Source: Litorihabitans aurantiacus (GTDB lineage Bacteria; Actinomycetota; Actinomycetes; Actinomycetales; Beutenbergiaceae). Taken from it: DNA of 64,000 bases. Under the pieces are notes generated by a model that was given only the letters and a program-made list of their open reading frames with translations, was not told the DNA's origin and ran no database searches. The stretch lies in NCBI RefSeq assembly GCF_030161595.1, contig NZ_BSUM01000001.1, positions 2,728,001 to 2,792,000 on the forward strand, given 5' to 3'. The translations under genes were made by a program, and so were the position numbers. Positions within the stretch are counted from its first letter, which is position 1, and every line of letters starts with the position of its first letter. Of the stretch, positions 1 through 8,671 are shown piece after piece.

Positions 1-5
1 CGGGA

Positions 6-1373
6 CTAGGAACCGCCGGAGCCGTGCGCGCCCGGACCGGGTCCGTCCGCCGCACGGGGCTCGGAGACCGTCCCGTCGGCGCCGTGGTCCTGGAGGACGG
101 GCTCGCTCGAACCGCCCCCATCGTTGCCCGTCGAGGCCACAGGCTCCGCGGGCGCGGCGAGCATGAGCGGTGGTGACTCCTGCACGGGGGAGGTCCCGGC
201 CGATGCCGCCGCGGCTGCGGCCTCCGCCACGGGCGAGATCCCGACGTCGCCCGACAGCCACCGCAGCCAGCGCGTGCGCGGATCGCCCTCGAGCACGACG
301 GCGCGCACGAGCAGCGTGAGCGGGATGGCGAGGATCGCGCCGAGCGGTCCGATCACGAACGTCCAGAACAGCACCGACAGGAAGCTGAGCGAGAGGCTGA
401 GACTCACGGCGTCGCTCACGAACTTCGGCTGCACGAGCACCTGCAGCACGACGTTCACCACCGAGTAGATCGCGATCACGATCAGCATCAGCGGCCAACC
501 ACCCACGATCAGTGCGAGCAGCGTCGGCGGCACGAGCCCGAGCACGAAGCCGATGTTCGGGATGAAGTTGGTGACGAAGGCCAGCACGGCCCACACCGCG
601 GGTGCGGGCACGCCGAGCCACCACAGCGCCAACCCGTCGATGGCGGCCACGACGGCGCCGAAGCTCGCGTTGACCGTGAAGTAGCGACGCACCGAGGAGT
701 TGTAGCGGCGGATCCGGGTCACCGTGGCGAGGCGCTCGTGGCCGTAGCTGTGCTCGGCGCCGGTGTAGCGCCCGCCGTCGGCGGCCATGAAGATCACGTA
801 GGCCAGCACGAGGAAGAACCCGGTCAGCGTCCCGAGCACGGCGCTGCCGAGCGAGGTCGCCCACCCCATGATCGAGGTCGGCTCAAGCACGTTCGCCGCG
901 GCGTCGGCGACCTGCGTACCGAGCCCGACGCCCTCGAGCCAGTCGATGACCCCCTGGGCGAGCGCCTGCAGGTCGGAGCTGTAGTCCGCAACCAGGTCGA
1001 CGAACTCCACCCCCGCCCACGTCAGCAGCAGCGCGAGCACCGCCAGGATCACGTAGGCCATCACGACGACGACGGTGGTGCCCACCCACCGCGGCCAGCC
1101 CGCGCGGTCGAACGGGTGGCGGGCGGGGTGGCAGATCACGACGATCACGGCCGCGAGCAGCAGCGGACCGAGGAACTCCCGTCCGAGGTGGAGACCGACC
1201 AGCGTCACGACTGCGGCGGCCAGCCCCACGAGGATGCGATTCATCGAGCCGTCGGGGCCGGGCGCGGTCACGGTTGCGGCGGCGCCACCGGGAGGAGCCG
1301 GGACCGTGGGGCCTGCGAGGCCGTCGGCGGATCCGGGGTACTGCTTCGGATCGGACGACGCTGCTGCTCCCAC
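6..1373 (-). CDS. AI-2E family transporter (membrane permease)
   Basis: A 455-residue polytopic membrane protein of the AI-2E/PerM family, whose members export small molecules or serve as ion antiporters; the substrate cannot be told from sequence. Hydrophobic helices lie at about residues 45-85, 97-120 and 180-200, with a closely packed set from 235 to 355. The conserved stretch FIPNIGFVLGLVPP near residue 268 is typical of the family. The last 90 or so residues are an Ala/Pro/Gly/Ser-rich hydrophilic tail with no recognisable domain. The start is a GTG, and the stop (TAG) falls just inside the window edge, so the gene is complete. It stands alone, about 100 bp from the next gene, on the same strand. 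Confidence 0.85.
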   Translation of the reverse strand: MGAAASSDPKQYPGSADGLAGPTVPAPPGGAAATVTAPGPDGSMNRILVGLAAAVVTLVGLHLGREFLGPLLLAAVIVVICHPARHPFDRAGWPRWVGTTVVVVMAYVILAVLALLLTWAGVEFVDLVADYSSDLQALAQGVIDWLEGVGLGTQVADAAANVLEPTSIMGWATSLGSAVLGTLTGFFLVLAYVIFMAADGGRYTGAEHSYGHERLATVTRIRRYNSSVRRYFTVNASFGAVVAAIDGLALWWLGVPAPAVWAVLAFVTNFIPNIGFVLGLVPPTLLALIVGGWPLMLIVIAIYSVVNVVLQVLVQPKFVSDAVSLSLSLSFLSVLFWTFVIGPLGAILAIPLTLLVRAVVLEGDPRTRWLRWLSGDVGISPVAEAAAAAASAGTSPVQESPPLMLAAPAEPVASTGNDGGGSSEPVLQDHGADGTVSEPRAADGPGPGAHGSGGS

Positions 1374-1469
1374 GCGGTCAGGCTAGCGCGACAGAACCGC
1401 CGACGGTGCGGACCCGTGCGGTGCAGGCCCACCGGGGCGACCGCGCAGCCCCGCCCGAGGGCCCCGGCG

Positions 1470-3065
1470 TCAGTACCCGAGGAAGACGTCGGTGCGCACC
1501 GTGCGCGCACCCCGCTCGTGCGCGGCAGCGGTCGCCGCGGCCACCGCGACCGGCGACCCGGACACGAGCACCTCGCGCCGATCGAGGTCGGGCACGGCGC
1601 GTGCGAGCACGGCCGCGGTCAGCGCCTCGCCGTCGACCACTTCCCACCCGGCGGGAAGCACGCCGCGCGGTGCTCCCGGGGGCACCACGAGCACGCGCCG
1701 GACACCGTCGGGCAGCGCCGCGCCCCCGGCCACCTCGACCACGTCCGCGGGGTCCTTGACCGCGTGGACGAGCACGACGTCGCGGGCTGGCAGCGTGCCG
1801 CGCGCGATCGCGTCGAGGTGGCTGAGGAACGGCGTGACGCCGATGCCGGCGCCGACGAGGGCGAGCGGGCGGTCGCCGTCGGGCAGGACGAAGTCGCCAC
1901 CCACGCTCGTGACCGTGAGGCCCTCCCCCGGCCGCATCGCGGCGAGCACCGCCTTGACAGGGCTGGGCTCGGCCCCGGCGACGGCGGCGGTGCGCGTGAC
2001 CAGCCGCACGCGGTCCGAGGCGGGGTCCGAGGCGATGCTCAGCACGCGGCGACGGCCCCGCACGTCGGTCAGCCCGGCGCGCGGGACGTCGATCTCGAGG
2101 TACTGCCCCGGACGCATGCGCAGCGGCGCGGACGGCGCGAAGGTCAGGTCGAGCACCGTCCCGCTGCGACGCGTCGCCTCGAGGCGAAGCACCACGCGGC
2201 GCCGGACGCCGAAGGTGAAGGCCACGACGTTCCCGACGGCGAGCGCCAGCTCCGGCGTGACCGCGACCGGCAGCTGCGCGAGCACCGGGAGGTCGGTGAA
2301 CAGCGGCACGGCGTACAGCACACCCACGAGCGCGCCGACACCCACGCGCTGCCACTGCCGCGGCGGCGTCGTCAGGGGCTCGCTCAGCATGAACGCCGCG
2401 AGGAACAGGATCGGGCTCGAGGCGAGTGCGATCGTGACGGCCTCACCGAGGCTCAGGCCGCTGCGCGTGAACCCCACGAGCGTGAGCGCGACGGCGGGCA
2501 CCACCAGGCTCGCCGCGTACAGCAGGCGGCGCGTGCGCCACAGCACGACCAGCCCCGTGACCACCACGACCGGCAGCAGCGCCTGGCTCCCCACCCACCA
2601 GATGCTCGCGCCGTACCCTGTCAGGCCGACCACGAGCAGACCGGCGACGGCGGGGTTGAGCACGTGCCGCCCTCGCCACGCCAGGAGGTACTTCGAGGCG
2701 CCGGCGGCGAGGCCCGCGACGGCGAGGACGACGAGGTCCTCCTGGTACCAGGGTCCTCCGGTCGGCAGGCTCGGCCACAGCACGAGCGCGAGGATCAGCC
2801 CGGTGATCACGGAGGACGGCGGGTGCGGGCTCGAGCGCGTCAGCACCGCGCCGAGCACGGTGCCGGCGAGCGTGGCGACGACGCCGACCACGAGGCTCAG
2901 CGCGATCCCGCCGGCCTCGTAGGTGAGCCGGCCGAGCGCTGCGAGCACGATCGCGACCACGCCGATCAGGGCCAGCGAGACGACCGTGAGGAGGTACATC
3001 GAGACCCGACCGAGCAGGCGGTCGGGGACGCTGAGAAGACGCCGCGCCGTCCGCAGCGCGCTCAC
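1470..3065 (-). CDS. NqrB/RnfD-like membrane domain fused to ferredoxin-NAD(P)H reductase
   Basis: A 531-residue two-part redox protein. Residues about 20-270 form around ten membrane helices of the NqrB/RnfD type, with LNPAVAGLL and an EPLTTPP segment as in RnfD. Residues about 290-531 are a flavodoxin/ferredoxin reductase module: RRRVLSIAS fits the FAD-binding RxxS motif and GAGIGVTPFLSHL the nicotinamide-binding loop. It should take electrons from cytoplasmic NAD(P)H and pass them across the membrane. The SGAT-type covalent-FMN site of true NqrB was not seen, so the flavin acceptor is more likely the lipoprotein encoded upstream. The GTG start overlaps the apbE stop (GTGA), which implies translational coupling in a three-gene operon. 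Confidence 0.8.
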   Translation of the reverse strand: MSALRTARRLLSVPDRLLGRVSMYLLTVVSLALIGVVAIVLAALGRLTYEAGGIALSLVVGVVATLAGTVLGAVLTRSSPHPPSSVITGLILALVLWPSLPTGGPWYQEDLVVLAVAGLAAGASKYLLAWRGRHVLNPAVAGLLVVGLTGYGASIWWVGSQALLPVVVVTGLVVLWRTRRLLYAASLVVPAVALTLVGFTRSGLSLGEAVTIALASSPILFLAAFMLSEPLTTPPRQWQRVGVGALVGVLYAVPLFTDLPVLAQLPVAVTPELALAVGNVVAFTFGVRRRVVLRLEATRRSGTVLDLTFAPSAPLRMRPGQYLEIDVPRAGLTDVRGRRRVLSIASDPASDRVRLVTRTAAVAGAEPSPVKAVLAAMRPGEGLTVTSVGGDFVLPDGDRPLALVGAGIGVTPFLSHLDAIARGTLPARDVVLVHAVKDPADVVEVAGGAALPDGVRRVLVVPPGAPRGVLPAGWEVVDGEALTAAVLARAVPDLDRREVLVSGSPVAVAAATAAAHERGARTVRTDVFLGY

Positions 3066-4057
3066 GCGAACACCTCGCCGTAGGCGAGCGGCGCCGTCGG
3101 GCGCGTGCGCAGCTCCTCGCCGTCGCCGTCGCCGCGCGCCGGTGCCGGCCCCTGCGGCAGACCCGCGTGGCGCAGCGGTCCGCGCGTGGGCATGACGACG
3201 ACGGCGTGAACGCCGTCGAGCGCGGTGAGCACCTCCTGCGGGGGCAGGAAGAACGCGGCGGTGGAGGCGGCGTCGGCGAGCATGGCGGTGCGGGCGATCG
3301 CCCAGGTCGCGGTGACGTCGGCGACCGGGGCGCCGGTGCGCGCGTCGATCACGTGGTGCAGGCCCTCGGCCCAGGCCCGGCGGTTGGTGGCCGAGGCGGC
3401 GATGGCCGCGTCACGCAGACCCACGACGCCGACGGCGCGCGACGCGTCGAACGGGTGCTCCAGCGCCACGCGCAGCGGCGGTCCGAGCGGCTGGGACGCG
3501 TCGTCGTCGCCCGCCGCCCGGCCCGCGTGACGCATGTCCCCGCCGGCGTCGACCGTGAAGGTGTGCTGCCCCGCGCGGATGAGGATGTCGGCCACGAGGT
3601 CCACGAGCCGACCCTTGCCGACGGCGCCGACGTCGAGGACGGTGCCGCGGCGGACGGTGAGCAGCGCCGTCGTGCCCTGGAAGATGCCCTCCCAGGTGGG
3701 GACGGGTGCGGGTGCGCCGGGCAGCGGCGTGAGGCGGTAGCTGGCGTCGTAGCCGAGGTGCTCGAGCGCGGCCCCGACGAGGGGGTTCACGGCGCCGTCG
3801 GTCGCCGCGTAGAGGCGCGAGTAGAGGCGGAGCATGGCCTCGCCGTCGTGCCCGACGGGGATCGTGCCGCCCTCGCGACCGAGCGCGGTGACGAGGGAGT
3901 CGGCGCGGAACCGCGACCACATGTAGTCGAACTCGGCGACGACGGCGTGGATGCGGGCCTCGACGCTGAGCGGGAGCGTCTGCGGCGTGTCGATCCGCCA
4001 GCGCGTGCCGATGCCCTCGAACTGCATGCGGCCCGCGAGTGTGGCGGTGTCAGGCAC
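3062..4057 (-). CDS. apbE: FAD:protein FMN transferase (ApbE)
   Basis: A 331-residue ApbE enzyme, which uses FAD to attach FMN covalently to a threonine of a partner protein. Family motifs are in order: an N-terminal GIGTRW segment, DVGAVGKGRLVD in the middle, DAGGDMRH at the flavin/Mg site and a late ADAASTAAFFLP segment. The GTG at 4057 was chosen because it overlaps the end of the preceding lipoprotein gene by 8 bp; an in-frame ATG at 4027 is the alternative. No signal peptide is visible, which is unusual if the substrate is modified outside the cell. Its neighbours supply the probable substrate (FMN-binding lipoprotein) and the electron donor (membrane reductase). Confidence 0.9.
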   Translation of the reverse strand: MPDTATLAGRMQFEGIGTRWRIDTPQTLPLSVEARIHAVVAEFDYMWSRFRADSLVTALGREGGTIPVGHDGEAMLRLYSRLYAATDGAVNPLVGAALEHLGYDASYRLTPLPGAPAPVPTWEGIFQGTTALLTVRRGTVLDVGAVGKGRLVDLVADILIRAGQHTFTVDAGGDMRHAGRAAGDDDASQPLGPPLRVALEHPFDASRAVGVVGLRDAAIAASATNRRAWAEGLHHVIDARTGAPVADVTATWAIARTAMLADAASTAAFFLPPQEVLTALDGVHAVVVMPTRGPLRHAGLPQGPAPARGDGDGEELRTRPTAPLAYGEVFA

Positions 4058-4538
4058 CAGCCTCGCCCTTGATGGTCTCCACGGCCTCGTTGAACCCGCC
4101 GGAGGTGAGGGAGGAGCCGGCGACCTTGTCGACCGCGAGGTCGTCGATCGCGACGCCGACGACCTCGTCGGCGATCCCGTCGACGAACTCGCCCTGGTAG
4201 CGCACCGAGTTGGGGTTGGTGGCGTTCGAGACGACGTCGACGTCCTCGACGACACCCGCGGCGAGCGTGAGCGTGACCTCGATGCTCTCCTGGCCGCCGG
4301 GCGAGACGTAGGAGCCCGTGGCGGAGTAGGTGCCGTCCGCGTAGGTTCCGCCCGCGGTGGGTGAGGAGTCGGTGGCACCGGTCCCCTCGGACTCGGTCGT
4401 CTCCTCGGGCGAGGTGCCGGACTGCGAGACGCCGTCGGTCGGGGCGGCGCCGGACCCGTCGGCGCCGCAGGCACCGAGAGCACCCACGGCGGCGAGCGAG
4501 GCGACGACGGTGACGGCGCGGCGGGCTGCGGGGGTCAT
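4050..4538 (-). CDS. FMN-binding domain lipoprotein (ApbE substrate)
   Basis: A 162-residue lipoprotein with a signal peptide and lipobox ending at Cys24 (ALGAC), then a Ser/Thr/Gly-rich linker and one FMN_bind domain at about residues 65-160. The segment AGSSLTSGGF near the C-terminus matches the flavinylation motif of this domain, and Thr145 is the expected site of covalent FMN. The ATG has a clear GGAGGA ribosome site. The protein would sit on the outer face of the membrane as a one-centre electron carrier fed by the downstream NqrB/RnfD-reductase fusion. It is the first gene of the operon, with its promoter in the 210-bp divergent gap. Confidence 0.88.
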   Translation of the reverse strand: MTPAARRAVTVVASLAAVGALGACGADGSGAAPTDGVSQSGTSPEETTESEGTGATDSSPTAGGTYADGTYSATGSYVSPGGQESIEVTLTLAAGVVEDVDVVSNATNPNSVRYQGEFVDGIADEVVGVAIDDLAVDKVAGSSLTSGGFNEAVETIKGEAGA

Positions 4539-4750
4539 GGTTCCTCCACGGTGGGACGGGTCGGGTCGAGCGGTGCGTGTGTCGGTGGTGCGTCGAACGG
4601 TGCATCAGCGGGGGGCGCCGCTCCGGCCGGAACCCCCAGTCTTCCGCATCACCGCTGCCAGTGTGTAACGGCCCCCTGGGAGTTCGCTGGACGAGACGTC
4701 CGTGAACCGCTCGGGAGGACGGTCCGGCGTCGAGCACGCATGATGGGGGC

Positions 4751-5815
4751 GTGAGCCCCTTCCACCCCCAGCACCGCGCCGGACGACGTCGTCCGGCACT
4801 CGGGCCCCGAGCGCTCGCCGCGGCGGGCGCGACCCTGGCCGCGGCCGTCGTGCTCGCCGGGTGCAGCGCACCCGCCCCCGCGCCGACGGCGGAGCCCGAA
4901 CCGCCCGCGGTCGCACCGGAGCCGGTCGACCCGAACCGGGGCGGTCCGGCCGAGACGCTCGCGCCCGCCCCGACCGAGCCCGAGGTCGACCCGGCCACGG
5001 TCGACCCGCGAGCCTCGTTCACCCCGCACGCGTCCGAGGAACCGCCCGCCGCCGAGGTGGAGCCCGACCTCGACGGCGCACTCGCGCGCATTCTCGAGGC
5101 CCGGTCGGGCGCGGATGCCCGCGCCGTGACGCTCGAGGAGGGCCTCAACCAGATCGCGAGCGCGCAGGCGGAGCACTACGCGCGCGGTGGCGAGGGCTGG
5201 GACGGCGACCTCGGCGAGCAGCTCGCCGCGCGCGGGTACGCCACGGGGGCCGCGCGGGCGCGCACGGCGCAGGACGGCCCTGCCGCCGTCGACGCCTGGC
5301 TCGCCGACGGCGACTCGGCCGGCGATCTCCTCGACGGCCGCTACGGCGGGATCGGGCTCGCGTCCGCGCGGCTCGGGGACGGGCGCACGATGGTCGTGGC
5401 CGTGCTCGGCTACCGGGCGGACGACGGCGCGATCGCCGCGGGCTCACGAGGCGCCGCGGAGGCGCTCGACCTGACGAACGCCGAGCGCGCCGCGTCCGGG
5501 CTGCCCGCGCTGACCTCCAGCGCGGACCTCGACCGCGCCGCACAGGTGCAGGCCGACCACCAGGCCGCGATCCTGGAGATGACCCACGACGGGAACGGCG
5601 GCCTCGGGTCGCGCCTCGGCGCCGTCGGCTACCGCGCGGGGGCCGAGAACGTGGCGGTCGGGCAGCGCTCGGTGGGCGAGGTGGTCCAGGGGTGGATCGA
5701 GTCCCCGGGGCACCACGCCAACATCGTCCACCCCGATATGACGGAGATGGGCTTCGCGGTCGCGTTCGGCACCGACGGGCGCGCGTACTGGGCGCAGGTG
5801 TTCGGGAACCGCTGA
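4751..5815 (+). CDS. CAP-superfamily lipoprotein with a second, degenerate CAP unit
   Basis: A 354-residue secreted protein. The signal peptide ends in a lipobox at Cys38 (VLAGC), followed by a Pro/Glu/Ala-rich spacer to about residue 100. The C-terminal 125 residues are a CAP/SCP-like domain: LTNAERAASGLPAL, a MTHDGNGG segment, GAENVAVGQ, GWIESPGHHANIVHP and a closing YWAQVFG. The stretch at about residues 110-225 follows the same order (LARILEARSGADAR, LNQIASAQAEHYARGG, AVDAWLADGDSAGDLLDG, MVVAVLGYR) but lacks the histidines, so it looks like a decayed duplicate. The start is GTG, placed by the signal peptide. The function of bacterial CAP lipoproteins is mostly unknown. Confidence 0.83.
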   Translation: MSPFHPQHRAGRRRPALGPRALAAAGATLAAAVVLAGCSAPAPAPTAEPEPPAVAPEPVDPNRGGPAETLAPAPTEPEVDPATVDPRASFTPHASEEPPAAEVEPDLDGALARILEARSGADARAVTLEEGLNQIASAQAEHYARGGEGWDGDLGEQLAARGYATGAARARTAQDGPAAVDAWLADGDSAGDLLDGRYGGIGLASARLGDGRTMVVAVLGYRADDGAIAAGSRGAAEALDLTNAERAASGLPALTSSADLDRAAQVQADHQAAILEMTHDGNGGLGSRLGAVGYRAGAENVAVGQRSVGEVVQGWIESPGHHANIVHPDMTEMGFAVAFGTDGRAYWAQVFGNR

Positions 5816-5929
5816 GCGACCCGACGAGCGCGGGGTGGGTTCGGCGCGATGAGTTCCGGGCCCGACGGCGGTCCACCCGATCGTGGGCACCGATCGTCGG
5901 CGCCCGGTGCGAGCTCCCGGAGGTCCGTC

Positions 5930-6400
5930 ATGTCGATGTTCACCACCTGCCTGTGGTTCCGCGGCGAAGCCGCGGAGGCCGCCGACTTCTACGTCTCGGT
6001 GTTCCCGCACTCGCGGGTCACCGACACGGCGCACTACCCGGAGGGGTCCCGCCTGGAGGCCGGGACCGTGCTCACGGTGTCGTTCGAGCTGGACGGTCAG
6101 CGGTTCCTCGCGCTGAACGGCGACGCCGACTTCCCCTTCTCCGAGGCCGTGTCGCTGCAGGTCCCGTGCGAGGACCAGGCGGAGATCGACCGCTACTGGG
6201 AGGCGCTGCTCGCGGGCGGTGGCCAGGAGTCGCAGTGCGGGTGGCTCAAGGACCGCTTCGGGTTCTCGTGGCAGGTCGTGCCGCGCGAGCCCATCTTCCG
6301 CGACGGCGACTCGCCCGAGGCGGGAGCCCGTGTGAACGACGCGCTGATGGCGATGCGGAAGATCGACCTCGCGGCGCTCGAGGCGGCGCGGCGCGGGTAG
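5930..6400 (+). CDS. VOC-family protein (PhnB / 3-demethylubiquinone methyltransferase-like)
   Basis: A 156-residue protein of the vicinal oxygen chelate superfamily, PhnB-like group. It opens with TCLWFRGEAAEAADFYVSVF, continues with FLALNGDADFPFSEAVSLQV and QAEIDRYWEALLAGG, and has the aromatic FGFSWQVVP strand, all typical of this group. The ATG at 5930 is preceded by GGAGG at 6 nt, so the 27 codons open upstream are not counted. Proteins of this type are often annotated as methyltransferases, but no methyltransferase motif is present; the activity is unknown. A single gene, downstream of the CAP lipoprotein. Confidence 0.82.
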   Translation: MSMFTTCLWFRGEAAEAADFYVSVFPHSRVTDTAHYPEGSRLEAGTVLTVSFELDGQRFLALNGDADFPFSEAVSLQVPCEDQAEIDRYWEALLAGGGQESQCGWLKDRFGFSWQVVPREPIFRDGDSPEAGARVNDALMAMRKIDLAALEAARRG

Positions 6401-6585
6401 GCGGGGTGGTCGCGGCACGGTGCTCGTGCGTCGACGCGTCGTGACAGATGTCATCCGGTCGGTGGAGCGTTCCTCACCCCAGGTCGTGACGGGCCGACCT
6501 GCCGCCCGGCCTCTCGCGTTGGTGTGATGGAGACATCCCGAGAGCCGGAGCTGACCGGCCGCCACCACCGACGTCAGGAGACGCC

Positions 6586-7083
6586 ATGGCAAACCCGATC
6601 GCCGACCTCATCGTCAACTTCCAGGAGCTCGTCTCGAACGTGCCCGACGCGGTGCAGCCGCTCGTCGTGGCCCTGGCGGGCGCCATCCCCTTCATCGAGG
6701 GCGAGGGATCGGCCGCGATCGGCATCGTCGGCGGCATCCACCCGGTCGTCGCCGCCCTGGCCGGTGCGGCGGGGAACTTCCTGTGCGTCGCCGTCCTCGT
6801 GCTGCTCGGTTCGCGCATCCGCGCCGCCGCGACCGCCGGGAAGGATGCCTCCGCCCCGTCACCGCGCCGCGAGAAGTTCCAGAAGGCGTTCACGCGCTAC
6901 GGCGTCCCCGGCGTGAGCCTGCTGGGCCCCCTGCTGCTGCCGACGCAGTTCACCGCGGTGATGCTCGTGGGTGCAGGCGTCGCGAAGGGACGCGTGCTGC
7001 TGTGGCAGGCCGTGGCGATCGCCGGGTGGACGACGATCATCACCCTCATCATCACCGGCGTCATCCGGGGCGCCGGGGCCTGA
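6586..7083 (+). CDS. small multidrug efflux / export family membrane protein
   Basis: A 165-residue membrane protein resembling the Sm_multidrug_ex (PF06695) family. There are about four hydrophobic stretches, two before and two after a charged loop at about residues 85-105. The family's polar signature PFIEGEGSAAIGI lies near residue 36, and LLGPLLLPTQFTA near residue 115. ATG start after a GGAGAC-type ribosome site. The family name comes from an early observation; the true substrate is uncertain. It faces the sigma-factor gene tail to tail, with only 6 bp between them. Confidence 0.78.
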   Translation: MANPIADLIVNFQELVSNVPDAVQPLVVALAGAIPFIEGEGSAAIGIVGGIHPVVAALAGAAGNFLCVAVLVLLGSRIRAAATAGKDASAPSPRREKFQKAFTRYGVPGVSLLGPLLLPTQFTAVMLVGAGVAKGRVLLWQAVAIAGWTTIITLIITGVIRGAGA

Positions 7084-7089
7084 GGTCGC

Positions 7090-8100
7090 TCAGTCCAGGT
7101 GGTCGGGGAGGCCGAGCGCCGCGAAGATGTCGGCCCCGAGGAAGACGGTCTCCTCGACCACGACGGCGTCGCGCACCACGAGCGCGTGCACGCCCCACGG
7201 CGACCACCCGCCACCCGGGTCGCGCCGGTACTGCGCGAACCCGGGTCCACCGTTGACCTCCACCGCGAGGGTCCGCGAGCCCTCGCACTCGTGCCCCGGT
7301 CCGACGAGCCACGCGAGCACGTCCTCGCGGCCGGCGAGGAAGAGCCGGAACGGCGGCATCGACATCACCGCGTCCTCGGCCAGCATGGTCGCGAGCGCCG
7401 CCATGTCGTAGCGCTCGAACGCGTCGACGAACCTCGCCACCACCGCTTCCTCGACGGCGCGGTCCCCGCCCGGGCGCGCCGCGCGCGAGCCGTCCTGCAC
7501 CGCCTTCATCGTCTCGCGCGCCCGCTGCAGCTGACTGTTGGCCGCCGCGACGGAGATCTCGAGGAGCTGCGCGACCTCCGCGGCACGCCACGCCAGCACG
7601 TCGCGGAGCACCAGAACGGCACGCTGCGAGGCGGGCAGGTGCTGGAGCGCCGCGACGAACGCGAGCCGGACGCTGTCACGGGCCGCGACGACGTCGGCGG
7701 GGTCGGACACCATCTCGTCCAGCACGGGGGCGACGAACGTCTCCGCCGGGTGCGGCTGACCGAGCGAGGCGACCACGGGTGGCGAGGACTGCGACTCGAG
7801 GTCGACCGGGAGCGCGCGCCGCTTGCGCGAGGAGATCTCGTCGAGGCAGACGTTGGTGAGGATGCGGTACATCCAGGTGCGCACGCTGCTGCGGCCGTCG
7901 AACTTCTCGGCGCCGCGCCACGCCCGCACCATGGCGTTCTGCACGGCGTCTTCCGCGTCGTGGGGGGATCCGAGCATGCGGTAGGCGTAGCCGCGCAGCT
8001 CGCGCCGCAGCGCCTCGGCCTGCTCCATGACGGGCGCCGGGCGGTCGACGTCGGGGGACGTGCTCGTCGTCGCCGGGGATGTCTGTGTCTGCACGGCCAT
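7090..8100 (-). CDS. ECF sigma factor with C-terminal SnoaL-like domain
   Basis: A 336-residue extracytoplasmic-function sigma factor. Region 2 lies at about residues 30-100 (GYAYRMLGSPHDAEDAVQ, then RTWMYRILTNVCLDEI) and region 4 at about 155-210 (LPASQRAVLVLRDVLAWRAAEVAQ). A 120-residue SnoaL-like tail follows, from about 215 (FVDAFERYDMAALATMLAEDAV). This layout matches the SigG/TIGR02960 group, in which the tail is thought to regulate the sigma factor in place of a separate anti-sigma protein; no anti-sigma gene adjoins it here. The target promoters are not known. The gene is transcribed alone on the minus strand. Confidence 0.85.
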   Translation of the reverse strand: MAVQTQTSPATTSTSPDVDRPAPVMEQAEALRRELRGYAYRMLGSPHDAEDAVQNAMVRAWRGAEKFDGRSSVRTWMYRILTNVCLDEISSRKRRALPVDLESQSSPPVVASLGQPHPAETFVAPVLDEMVSDPADVVAARDSVRLAFVAALQHLPASQRAVLVLRDVLAWRAAEVAQLLEISVAAANSQLQRARETMKAVQDGSRAARPGGDRAVEEAVVARFVDAFERYDMAALATMLAEDAVMSMPPFRLFLAGREDVLAWLVGPGHECEGSRTLAVEVNGGPGFAQYRRDPGGGWSPWGVHALVVRDAVVVEETVFLGADIFAALGLPDHLD

Positions 8101-8166
8101 GGGTCTGGACTACCACCGGGCACCGACATCGCGCCAGGGCCTCCGACGGATCCGCCCGGATCCGCC

Positions 8167-8532
8167 TCAGCGCCCGCGGATGCGGTCGATCTCGCGGCGC
8201 TCGCGCTTGGTCGGCCGGCCGGCGCCGCGGTCGCGCACGGCGATGGGGGCGACGAGCTCCCGCGGCGGGGGCGGCGGGGAATGGTCGAGGTAGCAGCGCA
8301 CGGCGACCGGGGCGCCGACCCGCTTGACGATCGGGTCGATCACCTCGAGCACGCGGACGCGGTCGCCGACCCGCACGGTCACCGTGGATCCGGGGCCGAT
8401 CATTGTCGCGGGCTTGGCCCGGTCGCCGTCGACCTCGACGTGCCCACCACGGCACGCGGCGGCCGACGCCGAGCGCGACTTGTACAGGCGCACGGCCCAG
8501 AGCCAGCTGTCGACGCGAGCGGCGGAGGGCAT
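8167..8532 (-). CDS. S4-domain RNA-binding protein (Hsp15-like)
   Basis: A 121-residue basic protein with an S4 RNA-binding fold at its N-terminus: RVDSWLWAVRLYKSRSAS, then GHVEVDGDRAKPA and GSTVTVRVGDRVRVLEV. A Pro-rich loop and a strongly basic end (RPTKRERREIDRIRGR) follow. This is the Hsp15/YrfH-type arrangement, whose E. coli member binds stalled 50S subunits. The ATG at 8532 sits directly before the S4 domain; longer in-frame starts would run into the divergent promoter region of the symporter gene. Its own RNA target is not known. Confidence 0.82.
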   Translation of the reverse strand: MPSAARVDSWLWAVRLYKSRSASAAACRGGHVEVDGDRAKPATMIGPGSTVTVRVGDRVRVLEVIDPIVKRVGAPVAVRCYLDHSPPPPPRELVAPIAVRDRGAGRPTKRERREIDRIRGR

Positions 8533-8671
8533 CTGCGCACGGTAGCAACCCGGCAGTCGTCCCACATGTCGGACTCTGCGGGGGCACGTTGGCACACCGC
8601 GCCGACGGGCGGAGAGTGGGCCCGCACCCCTGCCACCTCGGGTGTCCGCCGTGCCCGAGAAGAGGTCGTCC

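Noticed and set aside
738-3083. Long plus-strand open frame opposite the reductase and AI-2E genes
   Set aside because: Arg/Asp/His-rich composition without any motif; a by-product of high GC opposite well-supported genes.
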